This document shows positions 1-9,537 of a stretch of DNA of 64,000 nucleotides, one piece after another. The stretch is taken from positions 4,338,530-4,402,529 of the forward strand of contig NZ_CM001489.1 in assembly GCF_000262465.1 (NCBI RefSeq), given 5' to 3'. The first letter of the stretch is position 1. Each line of letters starts with the position of its first letter. The position numbers and the translations under genes are program-made. The DNA comes from Frankia sp. QA3. GTDB lineage: Bacteria > Actinomycetota > Actinomycetes > Frankiales > Frankiaceae. Under the pieces are notes generated by a model, which did not search any database, had not been told where the DNA came from, and was given only the letters and a program-made list of their open reading frames with translations.

Positions 1-608
1 GACATCGGGCGGTCGCCTACTCGCTGCGCCTCGAGAGCCGCCGGCTGCTCGTCTACCTGGGCCGAGTGCACTCCTACGAGGGCCACGGACTGTCGCGGGT
101 GGTGCACGCCGTGCGGCTGGCCTGCGCCGCGGGCGCGTCGACGGTCATGCTGACGAACGCCGCCGGCGGGCTGCGCGCCGACATGACCATCGGCCAGCCG
201 GTTCTCATCGCCGACCATCTCAACCTCACCGGACGTTCGCCGCTGGTGGGACCCGCCTTCACCGATCTGACCGACGCCTACTCGCCGCGGCTGCGGGCCC
301 TGGCCCGCCAGGTCGACGCCACGCTGACCGAAGGCGTCTACGCCGGTCTGCCCGGCCCGCATTTCGAGACGCCGGCGGAGATCCGGATGCTGCGGCTCCT
401 GGGCGCCGATCTGGTGGGCATGTCGACGGTGCACGAGACGATCGCTGCCCGGGCCGCCGGCGCCGAGGTGCTGGGCCTGTCCCTGGTGACGAATCTCGCA
501 GCAGGCATGACCGGGGAACCGCTGAACCACCTGGAGGTGCTGGCCGCCGGGGCCGCCGCGGCGGAGCGCATGGGAGTCCTGCTCGCCGACGTCGCCACCC
601 GCCTCTAG
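1..608 (+). CDS. deoD: Purine nucleoside phosphorylase, 5' end missing
   Basis: Cleaves purine (deoxy)nucleosides with phosphate to free base and (deoxy)ribose-1-phosphate in the cytoplasm. The frame is open from the first bases, so the gene starts before the window; about 201 codons are visible. Family signs are the GRVHSYEGH phosphate/ribose loop near position 60, the MTNAAGG stretch, the FETPAEIRMLR segment, VGMSTVHE, and TNLAAGM close to the C-terminus, as in trimeric class II enzymes. A GTG at 66 lies inside the conserved GRVHSYEGH motif and cannot be the true start. The mutase gene begins 13 bases after the stop, so the two are probably co-transcribed; the sugar-phosphate product is what that mutase can use. 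M. tuberculosis has the same pair (Rv3307-Rv3308). Confidence 0.95.
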   Translation, partial: HRAVAYSLRLESRRLLVYLGRVHSYEGHGLSRVVHAVRLACAAGASTVMLTNAAGGLRADMTIGQPVLIADHLNLTGRSPLVGPAFTDLTDAYSPRLRALARQVDATLTEGVYAGLPGPHFETPAEIRMLRLLGADLVGMSTVHETIAARAAGAEVLGLSLVTNLAAGMTGEPLNHLEVLAAGAAAAERMGVLLADVATRL

Positions 609-621
609 GCACGGCCTGATC

Positions 622-2370
622 GTGATGGTGCCGGCCACCGCCCTGCCGCCCGACCTGCCCGATCCACTCGCGGCGCGGGTCCGCGCCTGGCTCGCCGACG
701 ATCCCGACGCCCGCGACCGGGCGGAGCTGACCCGGCTGTGCACCGAGGCCGCCCGTGACCCGGCGGCGCTCGCGGAGCTCGACGACCGCTTCCGGGCGCC
801 GCTGCGGTTCGGGACGGCGGGGCTGCGCGGGCCGCTGCGCGCCGGGCCCGCGGGAATGAACACGGCCGTGGTCCGCAGAGCCGCCGCCGGCCTGGCTGCC
901 TGGCTGGCCGTCACGACGCCGGCCGGGACAGGGCCGGCCGCCCCGAGCACGGCTCCCCTGGTGGTCGTCGGCTACGACGCCCGGCATCGCAGCGAGCAGT
1001 TCGCGCTGGACACCGCGCGGGTGGTGGCCGGCGCCGGCCTGCGGGCCCTGGTCCTGCCGGGGCCGCTGCCCACCCCGGTACTGGCCTTCGCCGTCCGCCA
1101 GCTACGGGCCGATGCCGGTGTGATGGTCACGGCCAGCCACAATCCGGCCACCGACAATGGATACAAGGTGTACCTCGGCGGTGCCGGTTCGGCCCCGGGA
1201 CGTGGCGCGCAGCTCGTCACCCCCGCGGACGCCGACATCGAACGGCGCATCGCCGCCGCCGGGCCGGCCGCCGCGATCCCGATGGCCGAGACGTGGCGCC
1301 GGCTCGACCGACGGATCGTCGAGGACTACGTTCGGGCCGCCGCGACGGCGGTCGCCGATCTGGTGCCGGCCGTCGCCCCGCAGGAGGCCGAACCCGTGTC
1401 GGCGATCGTCGCGTACACCGCGTTGCACGGGGTCGGCGCCCGGACACTCGCCGCCGTCTTCGCCGCCGCCGGGCTCGCGGCCCCGACGCCCGTCGAGGAG
1501 CAGGCCGCGTCCGATCCGGACTTTCCGACCGTCCGCTGGCCGAACCCCGAGGAGCCTGGCGCGATGGACCGGGCGCTGGCGCTCGGAGAACGCCTCGGTG
1601 CGGATCTGGTGCTGGCGACCGACCCCGATGCGGACCGCTGCGCCGTCGCGGTGGACGGACGGTTGCTCACCGGCGACGAGATCGGCCTCCTGCTCGCCGA
1701 TCAGGTGCTCCGCCGGCGGCCCGGCCCTGTGGCCACCACTGTGGTCAGCTCGTCCGGCCTGCGCGCCCTGGCCCGGCGTGCCGGTGTCACCTGGCACGAA
1801 ACACTCACCGGCTTCAAGTGGATCATGCGGGCGGATCCAGGACTCGTCTTCGGTTACGAGGAGGCGCTCGGCTACGCCCTCGTCCCGGACCTGGTGCGCG
1901 ACAAGGACGGCATCACCGCGGCGCTGGCCGTCACGCTGATCGCCACCGCCGCGAAACGGCGCGGCCGAACCCTGCTGGATCTTCTCGACGAACTGGCGGC
2001 GCGGATCGGCGTGCACGAGACCGGGCAGCGTTCGGTCCGCTTCGCCGACGTCACCCGGATCACCGCGACCATGCGGCGGCTACGCACGCAGCCCCCGCAG
2101 CGGCTCGCCGGCCGTGCGGTGACGGGCCGGCGCGACCTGCTCGACGACGGCGCGCTGCCGGCGTCCGACGTCTTCGTGCTGTTCCTCGACGACGACCGGG
2201 TGACCTTCCGGCCGAGCGGGACCGAGCCGAAGCTGAAGGTGTATCTCGAGGTCGTCGAGCCGGTGCCGGCCGGCGCGGTCACCGTCGTCGCCGCGGCCCG
2301 CGAGCGAGCTCGGTCCCGGCTGGCCGCCCTCACCGCCGCGGTCGATGATCTGGTCACCCGCCTGACGTAG
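622..2370 (+). CDS. pmmB: Phosphohexomutase/phosphopentomutase family
   Basis: A 582-residue alpha-D-phosphohexomutase that moves phosphate between C1 and C5/C6 of a sugar. The phosphoserine loop is TASHNPATDNGYK (Ser about 172), the metal loop is DPDADRC (about 334-340), the sugar loop contains GYEEALGY, and the phosphate-binding loop near the C-terminus is RPSGTEPKLK. All four active-site segments are present and the length fits the long bacterial members. Start choice is open: GTG at 622, ATG at 625 and GTG at 628 are adjacent. Placed between deoD, upp and deoC, it probably interconverts (deoxy)ribose-1-P and -5-P for salvage; sequence alone does not exclude phosphomanno- or phosphoglucomutase activity. 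Confidence 0.9.
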   Translation: MMVPATALPPDLPDPLAARVRAWLADDPDARDRAELTRLCTEAARDPAALAELDDRFRAPLRFGTAGLRGPLRAGPAGMNTAVVRRAAAGLAAWLAVTTPAGTGPAAPSTAPLVVVGYDARHRSEQFALDTARVVAGAGLRALVLPGPLPTPVLAFAVRQLRADAGVMVTASHNPATDNGYKVYLGGAGSAPGRGAQLVTPADADIERRIAAAGPAAAIPMAETWRRLDRRIVEDYVRAAATAVADLVPAVAPQEAEPVSAIVAYTALHGVGARTLAAVFAAAGLAAPTPVEEQAASDPDFPTVRWPNPEEPGAMDRALALGERLGADLVLATDPDADRCAVAVDGRLLTGDEIGLLLADQVLRRRPGPVATTVVSSSGLRALARRAGVTWHETLTGFKWIMRADPGLVFGYEEALGYALVPDLVRDKDGITAALAVTLIATAAKRRGRTLLDLLDELAARIGVHETGQRSVRFADVTRITATMRRLRTQPPQRLAGRAVTGRRDLLDDGALPASDVFVLFLDDDRVTFRPSGTEPKLKVYLEVVEPVPAGAVTVVAAARERARSRLAALTAAVDDLVTRLT

Positions 2371-2414
2371 CCGCCGGACCACGCGGGATCCGACCCGTCT
2401 TCCCCGGCAGGACC

Positions 2415-3053
2415 TCACATCTCGCCGAAGATCCGATCGCCGGCGTCGCCGAGCCCGGGGACGATGTAGGCGGTGTCGTTCAACCGCTCGTCGACCGCGG
2501 CGGTCACCACCGTCAGCTCCGCCGCCGCCGCGGCCGGCAGGCCGGACTCCAGCGCCGCCAGCCCCTCCGGCGCCGAGACGACCGCGATGACCGTGATGCC
2601 CCGCGCCCCGCGGTCGAGCAGCAGCCGCAGGCAGTGCAACGCCGAGCCGCCGGTGGCGAGCATCGGGTCGAGCAGCAGCACGGGCCGGCCGGTCAGGTCC
2701 GCGGGCACGGCCTCCAGGTAGACGGTGGGTCGGTGGGTGGTCTCGTCCCGGGCCAGCCCGATGAAGGCGGTGTGGGCGTCGGGGAGCAGGCCGAGCGCCG
2801 CGGGCAGCATGCCGAGGCCAGCGCGCAGCACCGGGGCGAGGACCGCCTCGGCGGCCAGCCGCACCCCGGCGGTCGTCGCGAGCGGCGTCGTCACCGTCAC
2901 GGGCATCGTCGGCAGCGCCCGGGTCGCCTCGTAGACCAGCATCGTGGCGAGGTCGTGCAGGGTCGGCCGGAAACGGGAGCGCGGCGTGCGCTCGTCGCGG
3001 AGCACGGTGAGCGACGAGGCCGCCAGGGGATGGTCCACGACGTGCAGATGCAC
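2415..3053 (-). CDS. upp: Uracil phosphoribosyltransferase
   Basis: Makes UMP from uracil and PRPP. The 212-residue product starts MHLHVVDHPLAA, has RTP-rich and LVYEATR segments of the Upp N-terminal half, the PVLRAGLGML loop, the PRPP-binding LLLDPMLATGGSA motif and the C-terminal YIVPGLGDAGDRIFG signature. The frame stays open upstream to 3284, but the GTG at 3053 is chosen because a GAGGAG Shine-Dalgarno lies 7 bases before it and family homology begins exactly there. It is divergent from deoC with only 34 bases between start codons. Length equals the usual 207-215 residues. Confidence 0.95.
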   Translation of the reverse strand: MHLHVVDHPLAASSLTVLRDERTPRSRFRPTLHDLATMLVYEATRALPTMPVTVTTPLATTAGVRLAAEAVLAPVLRAGLGMLPAALGLLPDAHTAFIGLARDETTHRPTVYLEAVPADLTGRPVLLLDPMLATGGSALHCLRLLLDRGARGITVIAVVSAPEGLAALESGLPAAAAAELTVVTAAVDERLNDTAYIVPGLGDAGDRIFGEM

Positions 3054-3087
3054 GGACTGACTCCTCGGGCGCGAGACGGGATCGGCA

Positions 3088-3870
3088 ATGATGCAAGGTA
3101 TGACAACCGTTCCCGCCGGACCCGACCGTCCCGCCGAGGAACCGGGGGGCGGCTCCCCCGCCTCGGCCGAGGGCGCCCGGCCCACCCTGCGGCGGGCCGA
3201 GGTCGCCCGAATGATCGACCACACGCTGTTGGCCCCGGCCGCGACCGACGAGGAGGTGCTCGCGCTGTGCGCCGAGGCGGCCAAGCTGGGTGTCGGCGCG
3301 GTCTGCGTGGCCCCGACCCACGTCTACCTCGCCGCGGCGAGCACGTATCGCGACGGCCAGGAGGCCGAACCCGCCTTCGCCGTCGCCTCGGTGATCGGTT
3401 TTCCGCACGGCACGCATCTGACCGTCATCAAGGCCGAGGAGGCCCGCCGGGCCGTCGCGGACGGCGCGACCGAGATCGACATGGTCATCGACATCGCCAA
3501 CGCGATGGACGAGAACTGGCGAGCGATCGAGACCGAGATCACCGAGGTCCGCCTGTCGGTGCCGCCGCACGTGATCCTCAAGGTGATCCTCGAGACGGCG
3601 CTGCTGCCCGACGCAAGCATCATCGCAGCCTGCCGGGCGGCGGAGGCCGGCGGGGCCGAGTTCGTCAAGACGTCCACCGGATTCCATCCGGCCGGCGGTG
3701 CCAGCGTGCGCGCGGTGCGGGCGATGACCGAAGCGGTGGGGGGACGCCTCGGGATCAAGGCCTCGGGCGGCATCCGGACGGCGGAGAAGGCGATGGCGAT
3801 GATCGAGGCCGGCGCGACCCGCCTCGGCCTGTCCGCCTCCGCGGACGTCCTCGCCGGTTTCCCCGCCTGA
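3088..3870 (+). CDS. deoC: Deoxyribose-phosphate aldolase
   Basis: Splits 2-deoxyribose-5-phosphate into glyceraldehyde-3-phosphate and acetaldehyde, ending deoxynucleoside catabolism. The TIM-barrel product has MIDHTLLAPAAT at the start of the fold, ASVIGFPHG, ATEIDMVIDIA (conserved Asp), VILETALL with the Schiff-base region, FVKTSTGFHP (catalytic Lys) and the C-terminal IKASGGIRT motif (proton-relay Lys). About 40 low-complexity Pro/Gly/Ala residues precede the fold. ATG occurs at 3088, 3091 and 3100 with no good Shine-Dalgarno for any of them, and the true start could be further in. Divergent from upp. Confidence 0.93.
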   Translation: MMQGMTTVPAGPDRPAEEPGGGSPASAEGARPTLRRAEVARMIDHTLLAPAATDEEVLALCAEAAKLGVGAVCVAPTHVYLAAASTYRDGQEAEPAFAVASVIGFPHGTHLTVIKAEEARRAVADGATEIDMVIDIANAMDENWRAIETEITEVRLSVPPHVILKVILETALLPDASIIAACRAAEAGGAEFVKTSTGFHPAGGASVRAVRAMTEAVGGRLGIKASGGIRTAEKAMAMIEAGATRLGLSASADVLAGFPA

Positions 3871-3897
3871 TCCGGGCGTCCCGCCGGCGGAGTGCGG

Positions 3898-4557
3898 CTA
3901 CTCGGACGGGCGGGGCACCCAGCAGTCCGCCAGATGATCGTCGACGAGGCCGCAGGCCTGCATGAGCGCGTAGGCGGTGGTCGGGCCGACGAACACGAAA
4001 CCGGCCGCGCGCAGCCCCTTCGCCAGCGCCACCGACTCGGCGGTCCTCGCGGGGACGCCGGCGAGAGTGGCCGGCCTGGCTCGCTGCGGCGGCCGGTGCG
4101 ACCAGATCAGCTCGGGCAGCGGCCGGTCGAGGGCGAGCATCGCCCCGGCGTTGACGATCGTGGCCTCGATCTTGCGGCGGTTGCGCACGATGCCGGCGTC
4201 GCCGAGCAGCCGCTCGACGTCGGCCGGCCCGAACCCGGCGACCACGGCCGGGTCGAACCCGGCGAAGGCCGATCGGAACGCCGGCCGCTTGCGCAGGATC
4301 GTCAGCCAGGACAGCCCGGACTGGAACGCCTCGAGGGTGAGGCGTTCGAACAGGCCCACCGCGTCCCGGACCGGCCGGCCCCACTCGGTGTCGTGGTACT
4401 CGACGTACTCCGGCGCCGACAGGCCCCAGGGGCAGCGCGCCCGCCCGTCGGCCCCGACCACGGCGCCCGCGGCGGGCCGGGCCGGGACCGGGCCGGCCGA
4501 GCTGGACGGCGCCGCCGGGGCGCCGGGCGGCTCGGTTCCGGCCGCGCTCGTGCTCAT
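3898..4557 (-). CDS. tag: DNA-3-methyladenine glycosylase I
   Basis: Base-excision enzyme that removes 3-methyladenine from DNA. The fold segments CPWGLSAPEYVEYHDTEWGRP, FERLTLEAFQSGLSWLTIL and the C-terminal YALMQACGLVDDHLADCW are typical of Tag. The early Cys/His and late His/Cys match the ligands of the Tag zinc snap. The first 35 residues are Pro/Ala rich and probably disordered. The ATG at 4557 overlaps the TGA of add as ATGA, so translation is likely coupled to add; the longer open frame up to 4989 is antisense-like read-through of add. A repair gene inside a nucleoside-salvage operon is unexpected in function but tight in arrangement. Confidence 0.93.
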   Translation of the reverse strand: MSTSAAGTEPPGAPAAPSSSAGPVPARPAAGAVVGADGRARCPWGLSAPEYVEYHDTEWGRPVRDAVGLFERLTLEAFQSGLSWLTILRKRPAFRSAFAGFDPAVVAGFGPADVERLLGDAGIVRNRRKIEATIVNAGAMLALDRPLPELIWSHRPPQRARPATLAGVPARTAESVALAKGLRAAGFVFVGPTTAYALMQACGLVDDHLADCWVPRPSE

Positions 4558-5657
4558 CGGGCGAGCTCCTCGTGGACGTAGGGCGCGTAGCCCGGCTTGA
4601 TGACGTCGTTGATGAGGTCGAGACGCTCGTCGAAGGGGAGGAACGCCGACTTCATCGCGTTCAGGGTGAGCCAGCGGATGTCCGACCAGTCGTAGCCGTG
4701 GACGTCGACGAGCGTCGCGAACTCGCTCGACAGTGACACGCCGCTCATGAGCCGGTTGTCGGTGTTCACCGTCACGCGGAAGTGCAGCCGGCGCAGTAGG
4801 CCAATGGGATGGCGCTCGATGCTCGGCGCGGCACCCGTGTGCACGTTCGAGGTGGGGCACATCTCCAGCGGCACCCGCACGTCGCGCACGTAGTTGGCGA
4901 GGTCGCCGAGGATCGCCTTGCCGTCCGGATCGACCGTGATGTCGTCGACGATGCGCACCCCGTGGCCGAGCCGGTCGGCGTTGCACCACTGGACCGCCTC
5001 CCAGATCGACGGCAGCCCGAACGCCTCGCCGGCATGGATGGTGTAGTGCCCGTTCGCCCGCTGGATGTACTGGAAGGCATCGAGGTGCCGGGTCGGCGGG
5101 TTGCCGGCCTCGGCGCCGGCGATGTCGAAGCCGACCACCCCGGCGTCACGCCAGCGCACGGATAGCTCGGCGATCTCCAGCGAGCGGGCCTGGTGACGCA
5201 TCGCGGTGAGCAGTGCGCGGATGCGCAGCGGCGTGCCGGCGGCGCCCGCGCGGAAGCCGTCGAGGACGGCCTCGACGACCGCGTCCAGCGACAGGCCCCG
5301 CTCGACGTGCAGCTCGGGGGCGAACCGCACCTCGGCGTAGACGACGCCGTCGGCCGCGAGGTCCTCGGCGCACTCCCGCGCCACCCGCCGGATCGCCTCC
5401 TGGGTCTGCATCACGGCGACGGTGTGGCTGAACGTCTCCAGGTAGCGCACCAGCGAACCGCTGTGCGCCCCGCCGCGAAACCAGGTGCTCAGGGCATGCA
5501 CGTCCGTGGACGGCAGGTCCCGGTAGCCGGTCTCCTCGGCGAGCTCGACCACCGTGGCCGGCCGCAGCCCGCCGTCGAGATGGTCGTGCAGCAGGACCTT
5601 CGGCACCCGGCGGATCTCGTCGACCGTGATCGGGCCGGGCGGTGCGTCATTCGTCAT
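4554..5657 (-). CDS. add: Adenosine deaminase
   Basis: Deaminates (deoxy)adenosine to (deoxy)inosine, which the phosphorylase encoded at the window start can split. The 367-residue TIM-barrel metalloenzyme shows the zinc ligands in LLHDHLDGGLRP (His 24 and 26), the catalytic IHAGEAFG (His-Ala-Gly-Glu), GHGVRIV, and VNTDNRLMSG with the catalytic Asp. The start is ATG 5657, with GGAGG five bases upstream, rather than an in-frame start seven codons earlier. Its stop overlaps the tag start by four bases. M. tuberculosis keeps add next to deoA and cdd in the same order. Confidence 0.96.
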   Translation of the reverse strand: MTNDAPPGPITVDEIRRVPKVLLHDHLDGGLRPATVVELAEETGYRDLPSTDVHALSTWFRGGAHSGSLVRYLETFSHTVAVMQTQEAIRRVARECAEDLAADGVVYAEVRFAPELHVERGLSLDAVVEAVLDGFRAGAAGTPLRIRALLTAMRHQARSLEIAELSVRWRDAGVVGFDIAGAEAGNPPTRHLDAFQYIQRANGHYTIHAGEAFGLPSIWEAVQWCNADRLGHGVRIVDDITVDPDGKAILGDLANYVRDVRVPLEMCPTSNVHTGAAPSIERHPIGLLRRLHFRVTVNTDNRLMSGVSLSSEFATLVDVHGYDWSDIRWLTLNAMKSAFLPFDERLDLINDVIKPGYAPYVHEELAR

Positions 5658-5754
5658 CGGGTCCTCCGTCTCCTGCACCGACCGTAGGCCACGGGTACGA
5701 CAGAACCGCGACGCCGCGATGTCGGCCGGGCCGCCTCCGCCCCCGCCGCCGTGC

Positions 5755-7049
<1,295 letters not shown>

Positions 7050-7053
<4 letters not shown>

Positions 7054-7577
7054 GTCGCCCCCGCTCCGGGAGACGGGGTGGCTGCGACGGGAGATGGGTC
7101 GGTGCCGGCCGCGGCCGCGGGCTCCGGCGGCCGCGGCGGGTCCGGCAGGTCGAGCGGGCCGAAGGCGCCGGGCAGCAGCTCCGCCAGCCGGCGTACGCCG
7201 TCAGCCGTCGCGACGAGCAGGTCCGGGCCGCCGTGCTCGTAGAGCAGCTGCCGGCAGCGGCCGCAGGGCGCCAGCGGCCGCCCGTCCGCGTCGACGCACG
7301 CGAACGCCAGCAGCCGCCCGCCACCCTGGGCGTGCAGAGACGAGACGAGGCCGCATTCGGCGCACAGCGCGAGGCCGTACGAGGCGTTCTCGACATTGCA
7401 GCCGACGACCATCCACGGCTCGTCTCCGGTGGTGCGGCCCTCGGCGTCCGGACGGTCGACGACCAGCGCGGCGGCGCCGACCCGCAGCCCCGAGTACGGT
7501 GCGTAGGCACTCTGCGCGACACGGACAGCGGCGTTCCGCAGCCGTTCCCAGCTTCTGTCGTCCACACTCCACCCCAT
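7050..7577 (-). CDS. cdd: Cytidine deaminase
   Basis: Deaminates (deoxy)cytidine to (deoxy)uridine, feeding deoA. The 175-residue protein carries AYAPYSGLRVGAA, the zinc/catalytic motif CAEC (Cys72, Glu74) and PCGRCRQ (Cys105, Cys108), the standard one-His-replaced-by-Cys tetrameric type. Start is ambiguous: ATG at 7577 is preferred because homology begins a few residues later; further in-frame starts at 7592, 7622 and 7634 come from a duplicated stretch encoding Gly-Ser-Arg-Asp-Met. The C-terminal 45 residues are Pro/Ala rich. First gene of the leftward salvage operon cdd-deoA-add-tag. Confidence 0.95.
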
Positions 7578-7674
7578 GTCCCTGCTCCCCATGTCCCTGC
7601 TCCCCTTGTTCTCGCCACCCATCGTTCGCGCCACCCGGCGTACCGGAGTCCGTGATCCGCAGTCCTTGATCCGG

Positions 7675-7750
7675 GAGTCCGTGGTCCTGAGTCCGTGGTC
7701 CTGAGTCCGTGGTCCGGACGGGCGCTGAGTCCGTGGTCCGGACGGGCGCT
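7675..7750. repeat. Nested direct repeats upstream of cdd
   Basis: A 14-base unit (GAGTCCGTGGTCCT) occurs twice at 7675-7702, followed by two perfect 24-base units that extend it (7703-7726 and 7727-7750). Related half-units continue leftward to about 7645. The block is followed by a 12-base palindrome GGCGCTAGCGCC. It lies where the cdd promoter should be and next to the right end of the IS element. No coding function is apparent. Confidence 0.8.
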
Positions 7751-7805
7751 AGCGCCAGCATGCCCGACCTCCGCGGGCCGGCCACGATGTGATCCCGTGA
7801 CTCCT

Positions 7806-7825
7806 CTGACGGCTGGAGCCGTCAG
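7806..7825. other. Right-end hairpin of the IS605-type element
   Basis: CTGACGGCT-GG-AGCCGTCAG is a perfect nine-pair stem with a two-base loop, five bases beyond the tnpB stop at 7830. In IS605 elements this position is the right-end hairpin recognised by TnpA, and the transcript over it is the scaffold end of the TnpB guide RNA (omegaRNA/reRNA). Assignment as a guide-RNA end is inference. Confidence 0.6.
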
Positions 7826-7829
7826 CTTC

Positions 7830-9022
7830 TCAGGCTGCTTGCGCGGACTGAAGGGCACGCCCTGCCCGGAGAAGGTTGACGGCCGCGTTCTCGTCCGCGT
7901 CCGCGGTGTGCCCGCACCGCACGCAGGCGAACTCGGCCTGGGTGAGCCGGTTCTCCTTCGCCCCGTGCCCGCAGGTCGCGCAGCGCTGGGAGGTATGGCG
8001 GGCATTCACTTCGACGACGACCCGTCCGGCTCTTTCAGCCTTGGCGCGCAGCACCCCGAGGAACACCCCCCATCCGGCGTCGTGGATCGACCTGTTCAGC
8101 CCGGACTTCGCCGCCTGCCCGTTGGGCAGGAACGCCCCCGGGGTGTCCGGGTCGGGCCTGGGCTTCGCCCGCCGGGTCATGCCCGTGACGGTGAGCTTCT
8201 CGACGGCGATCAGATCATGGTCGCGGACCAGCCCGAGGGCGGTCTTGTGGGCGTGGTCGAGCCGCTGCCGAGCGATATGCCGGCTGATCGTCCCGACGTG
8301 TGCGGCGTCCTTCCTGCGCCGCGTCGAGCCGCGCTTCGTGCGAGACAGGTCCCGCTGAGCGGCGGCCAGCCGGCCGGCGGACCGGACGAGGCCCGTCGGG
8401 TTCGGCTCGTGCTCGCCGTCGTCGAAAACGGCGCGATACCGACATCCACGCCGACCACGGCGCCGGTCGTCGGGAGCGGCTCGGCCGGGACGTCGTCGCA
8501 GGACAGGATGACGTATCAGCGCCTGCCCTCGCACTTGACGCTGACCGTCCTGACCCTGCCGAGCACCGTCCAGTACTGGTGGACCTTGACGTGACCGACG
8601 CCCTGCAACCGCACGAACGTCCGCGTGGGGTTCTCGGGCTGCGAGTCCCAGCGGCACCCGTCGCCGTCGGACGGCCACTCGACCGTGTCGAACCAGCCTG
8701 CGCCCTTGAAACGCGGGTAGCCGGGGAACTCGCCCGCCCTGACGCGGCGGAAGAACGCGGCGAACGCCTGCTCCAGCCTGCGCAACGTGGCCTGCTGCGA
8801 CGAGAACGACCAGCGGGCCTGATCGGGGTCGTCCGCCCGGATGTCCTTCACCTGAGCCGACTGGTCACCGTAGCGGATGCGGGTCTGCGACGGGTGCCGG
8901 TAGGCGTCGCGCCGCTCCTGCAACGCCGCATTGTACAGCGCACGATGGTCATCGAGCATCTCGCCGAACGCGATGGTCTGCCGGACGGCGGGGCGAAGCG
9001 GGAACGTGTACGCACGCCTCAC
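7830..9022 (-). pseudogene. tnpB: TnpB RNA-guided nuclease, nonsense plus frameshift
   Basis: Reading from GTG 9022, the N-terminal RNA-binding half (YTFPLRPAVRQ, RFKGAGWFDTVEW) runs to an in-frame TGA at 8516-8518, placed where relatives have the Trp of a Trp-Tyr-Val segment. The same frame continues into the RuvC-I motif GVDVGIA. A one-base shift near 8421-8440 then moves the rest to another frame: RuvC-II Glu in LIAVEKLTVTGM, the zinc ribbon CATCGH/CVRCGH, and the RuvC-III Asp in DADENAAVNL. All catalytic codons survive, so only two point lesions separate it from an intact gene of about 397 codons. It starts right after the tnpA stop. Confidence 0.85.
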
Positions 9023-9024
9023 TG

Positions 9025-9441
9025 CTACGCCCCTTTGCGCCACGGCCGCTCGTTCTGGGTGTCGATGTACCGGCGGACCGTCTCGGCGGGGACCGCGCCG
9101 ACGGTGGCGACGAAGTACGACCGGGACCACAGGGTGGGCATCCGGGACCTCAGGTGCGCGAACTCGGCGCGCAGCACGTGGGACGTGAAGCCCTTCACCT
9201 GGTTGGCGATGTACGACGGGGAGTGCTCCGGGTGAGCCTGGACGAACAGGTGGACATGGTCCGGTTCGATCTCCAGCGCAACGACCGGCCACTCGTGCTC
9301 GGCGCACCGCTCGCGGATGAGCGCGTCAAGGCGGTCCCGTACCGGTCCGGTCAGGACGGGACGGCGGTACTTCGGGCACCACACGACGTGGTAGCCGAGG
9401 TCATAGGCGCCACCCGCGCCGACCATCGCCTGGCGGGACAC
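9025..9441 (-). CDS. tnpA: IS200/IS605 transposase TnpA (Y1 HUH)
   Basis: Single-strand transposase that cuts and rejoins the element ends through a covalent tyrosine link. The 138-residue product has the HUH metal motif HVH (62-64) within IEPDHVHLFV and the nucleophile Tyr125 in TVRRYIDTQ, with YHVVWCPKYRRPVL at the N-terminus. Length and all active-site residues match active members, so it looks functional. The start may be at codon 1 or at Met6; neither changes the domain. Confidence 0.93.
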   Translation of the reverse strand: MSRQAMVGAGGAYDLGYHVVWCPKYRRPVLTGPVRDRLDALIRERCAEHEWPVVALEIEPDHVHLFVQAHPEHSPSYIANQVKGFTSHVLRAEFAHLRSRMPTLWSRSYFVATVGAVPAETVRRYIDTQNERPWRKGA

Positions 9442-9500
9442 GCCTCCGACTATACCGGCGCGGCTAGTCTAACCGATGCGGGCCCGTACCGGATTCCCCT

Positions 9501-9516
9501 GTCGCCTGAAGGCGAC
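9501..9516. other. Perfect hairpin, probable left end of the IS element
   Basis: GTCGCC-TGAA-GGCGAC forms a six-pair stem with a tetraloop and is bracketed by the near-identical flanks ATTCCCCT and AATCCCCT. Position upstream of tnpA fits a left-end hairpin; since it also lies 11 bases before the GGAGG of the next gene (9527-9531), it could instead be a regulatory hairpin in that gene's leader. Confidence 0.45.
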
Positions 9517-9537
9517 AATCCCCTCCGGAGGTCTTTG

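Larger units (their letters stand above)
7806..9516 (-). mobile_element. IS200/IS605-family element, tnpA intact, tnpB broken
   Basis: Contains a Y1 (HUH) transposase gene and a TnpB gene in the same direction, the usual IS605-type cargo. A 20-base perfect hairpin lies at 7806-7825, just past the tnpB stop, and another at 9501-9516, 60 bases before tnpA; subterminal hairpins of this kind are the recognition ends of this family. Exact termini and the target tetra- or pentanucleotide are not fixed, because these elements make no target duplication. The left end reaches almost to the Shine-Dalgarno of the downstream kinase gene. TnpB decay implies the copy is not recent, while TnpA could still act. 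Confidence 0.8.
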
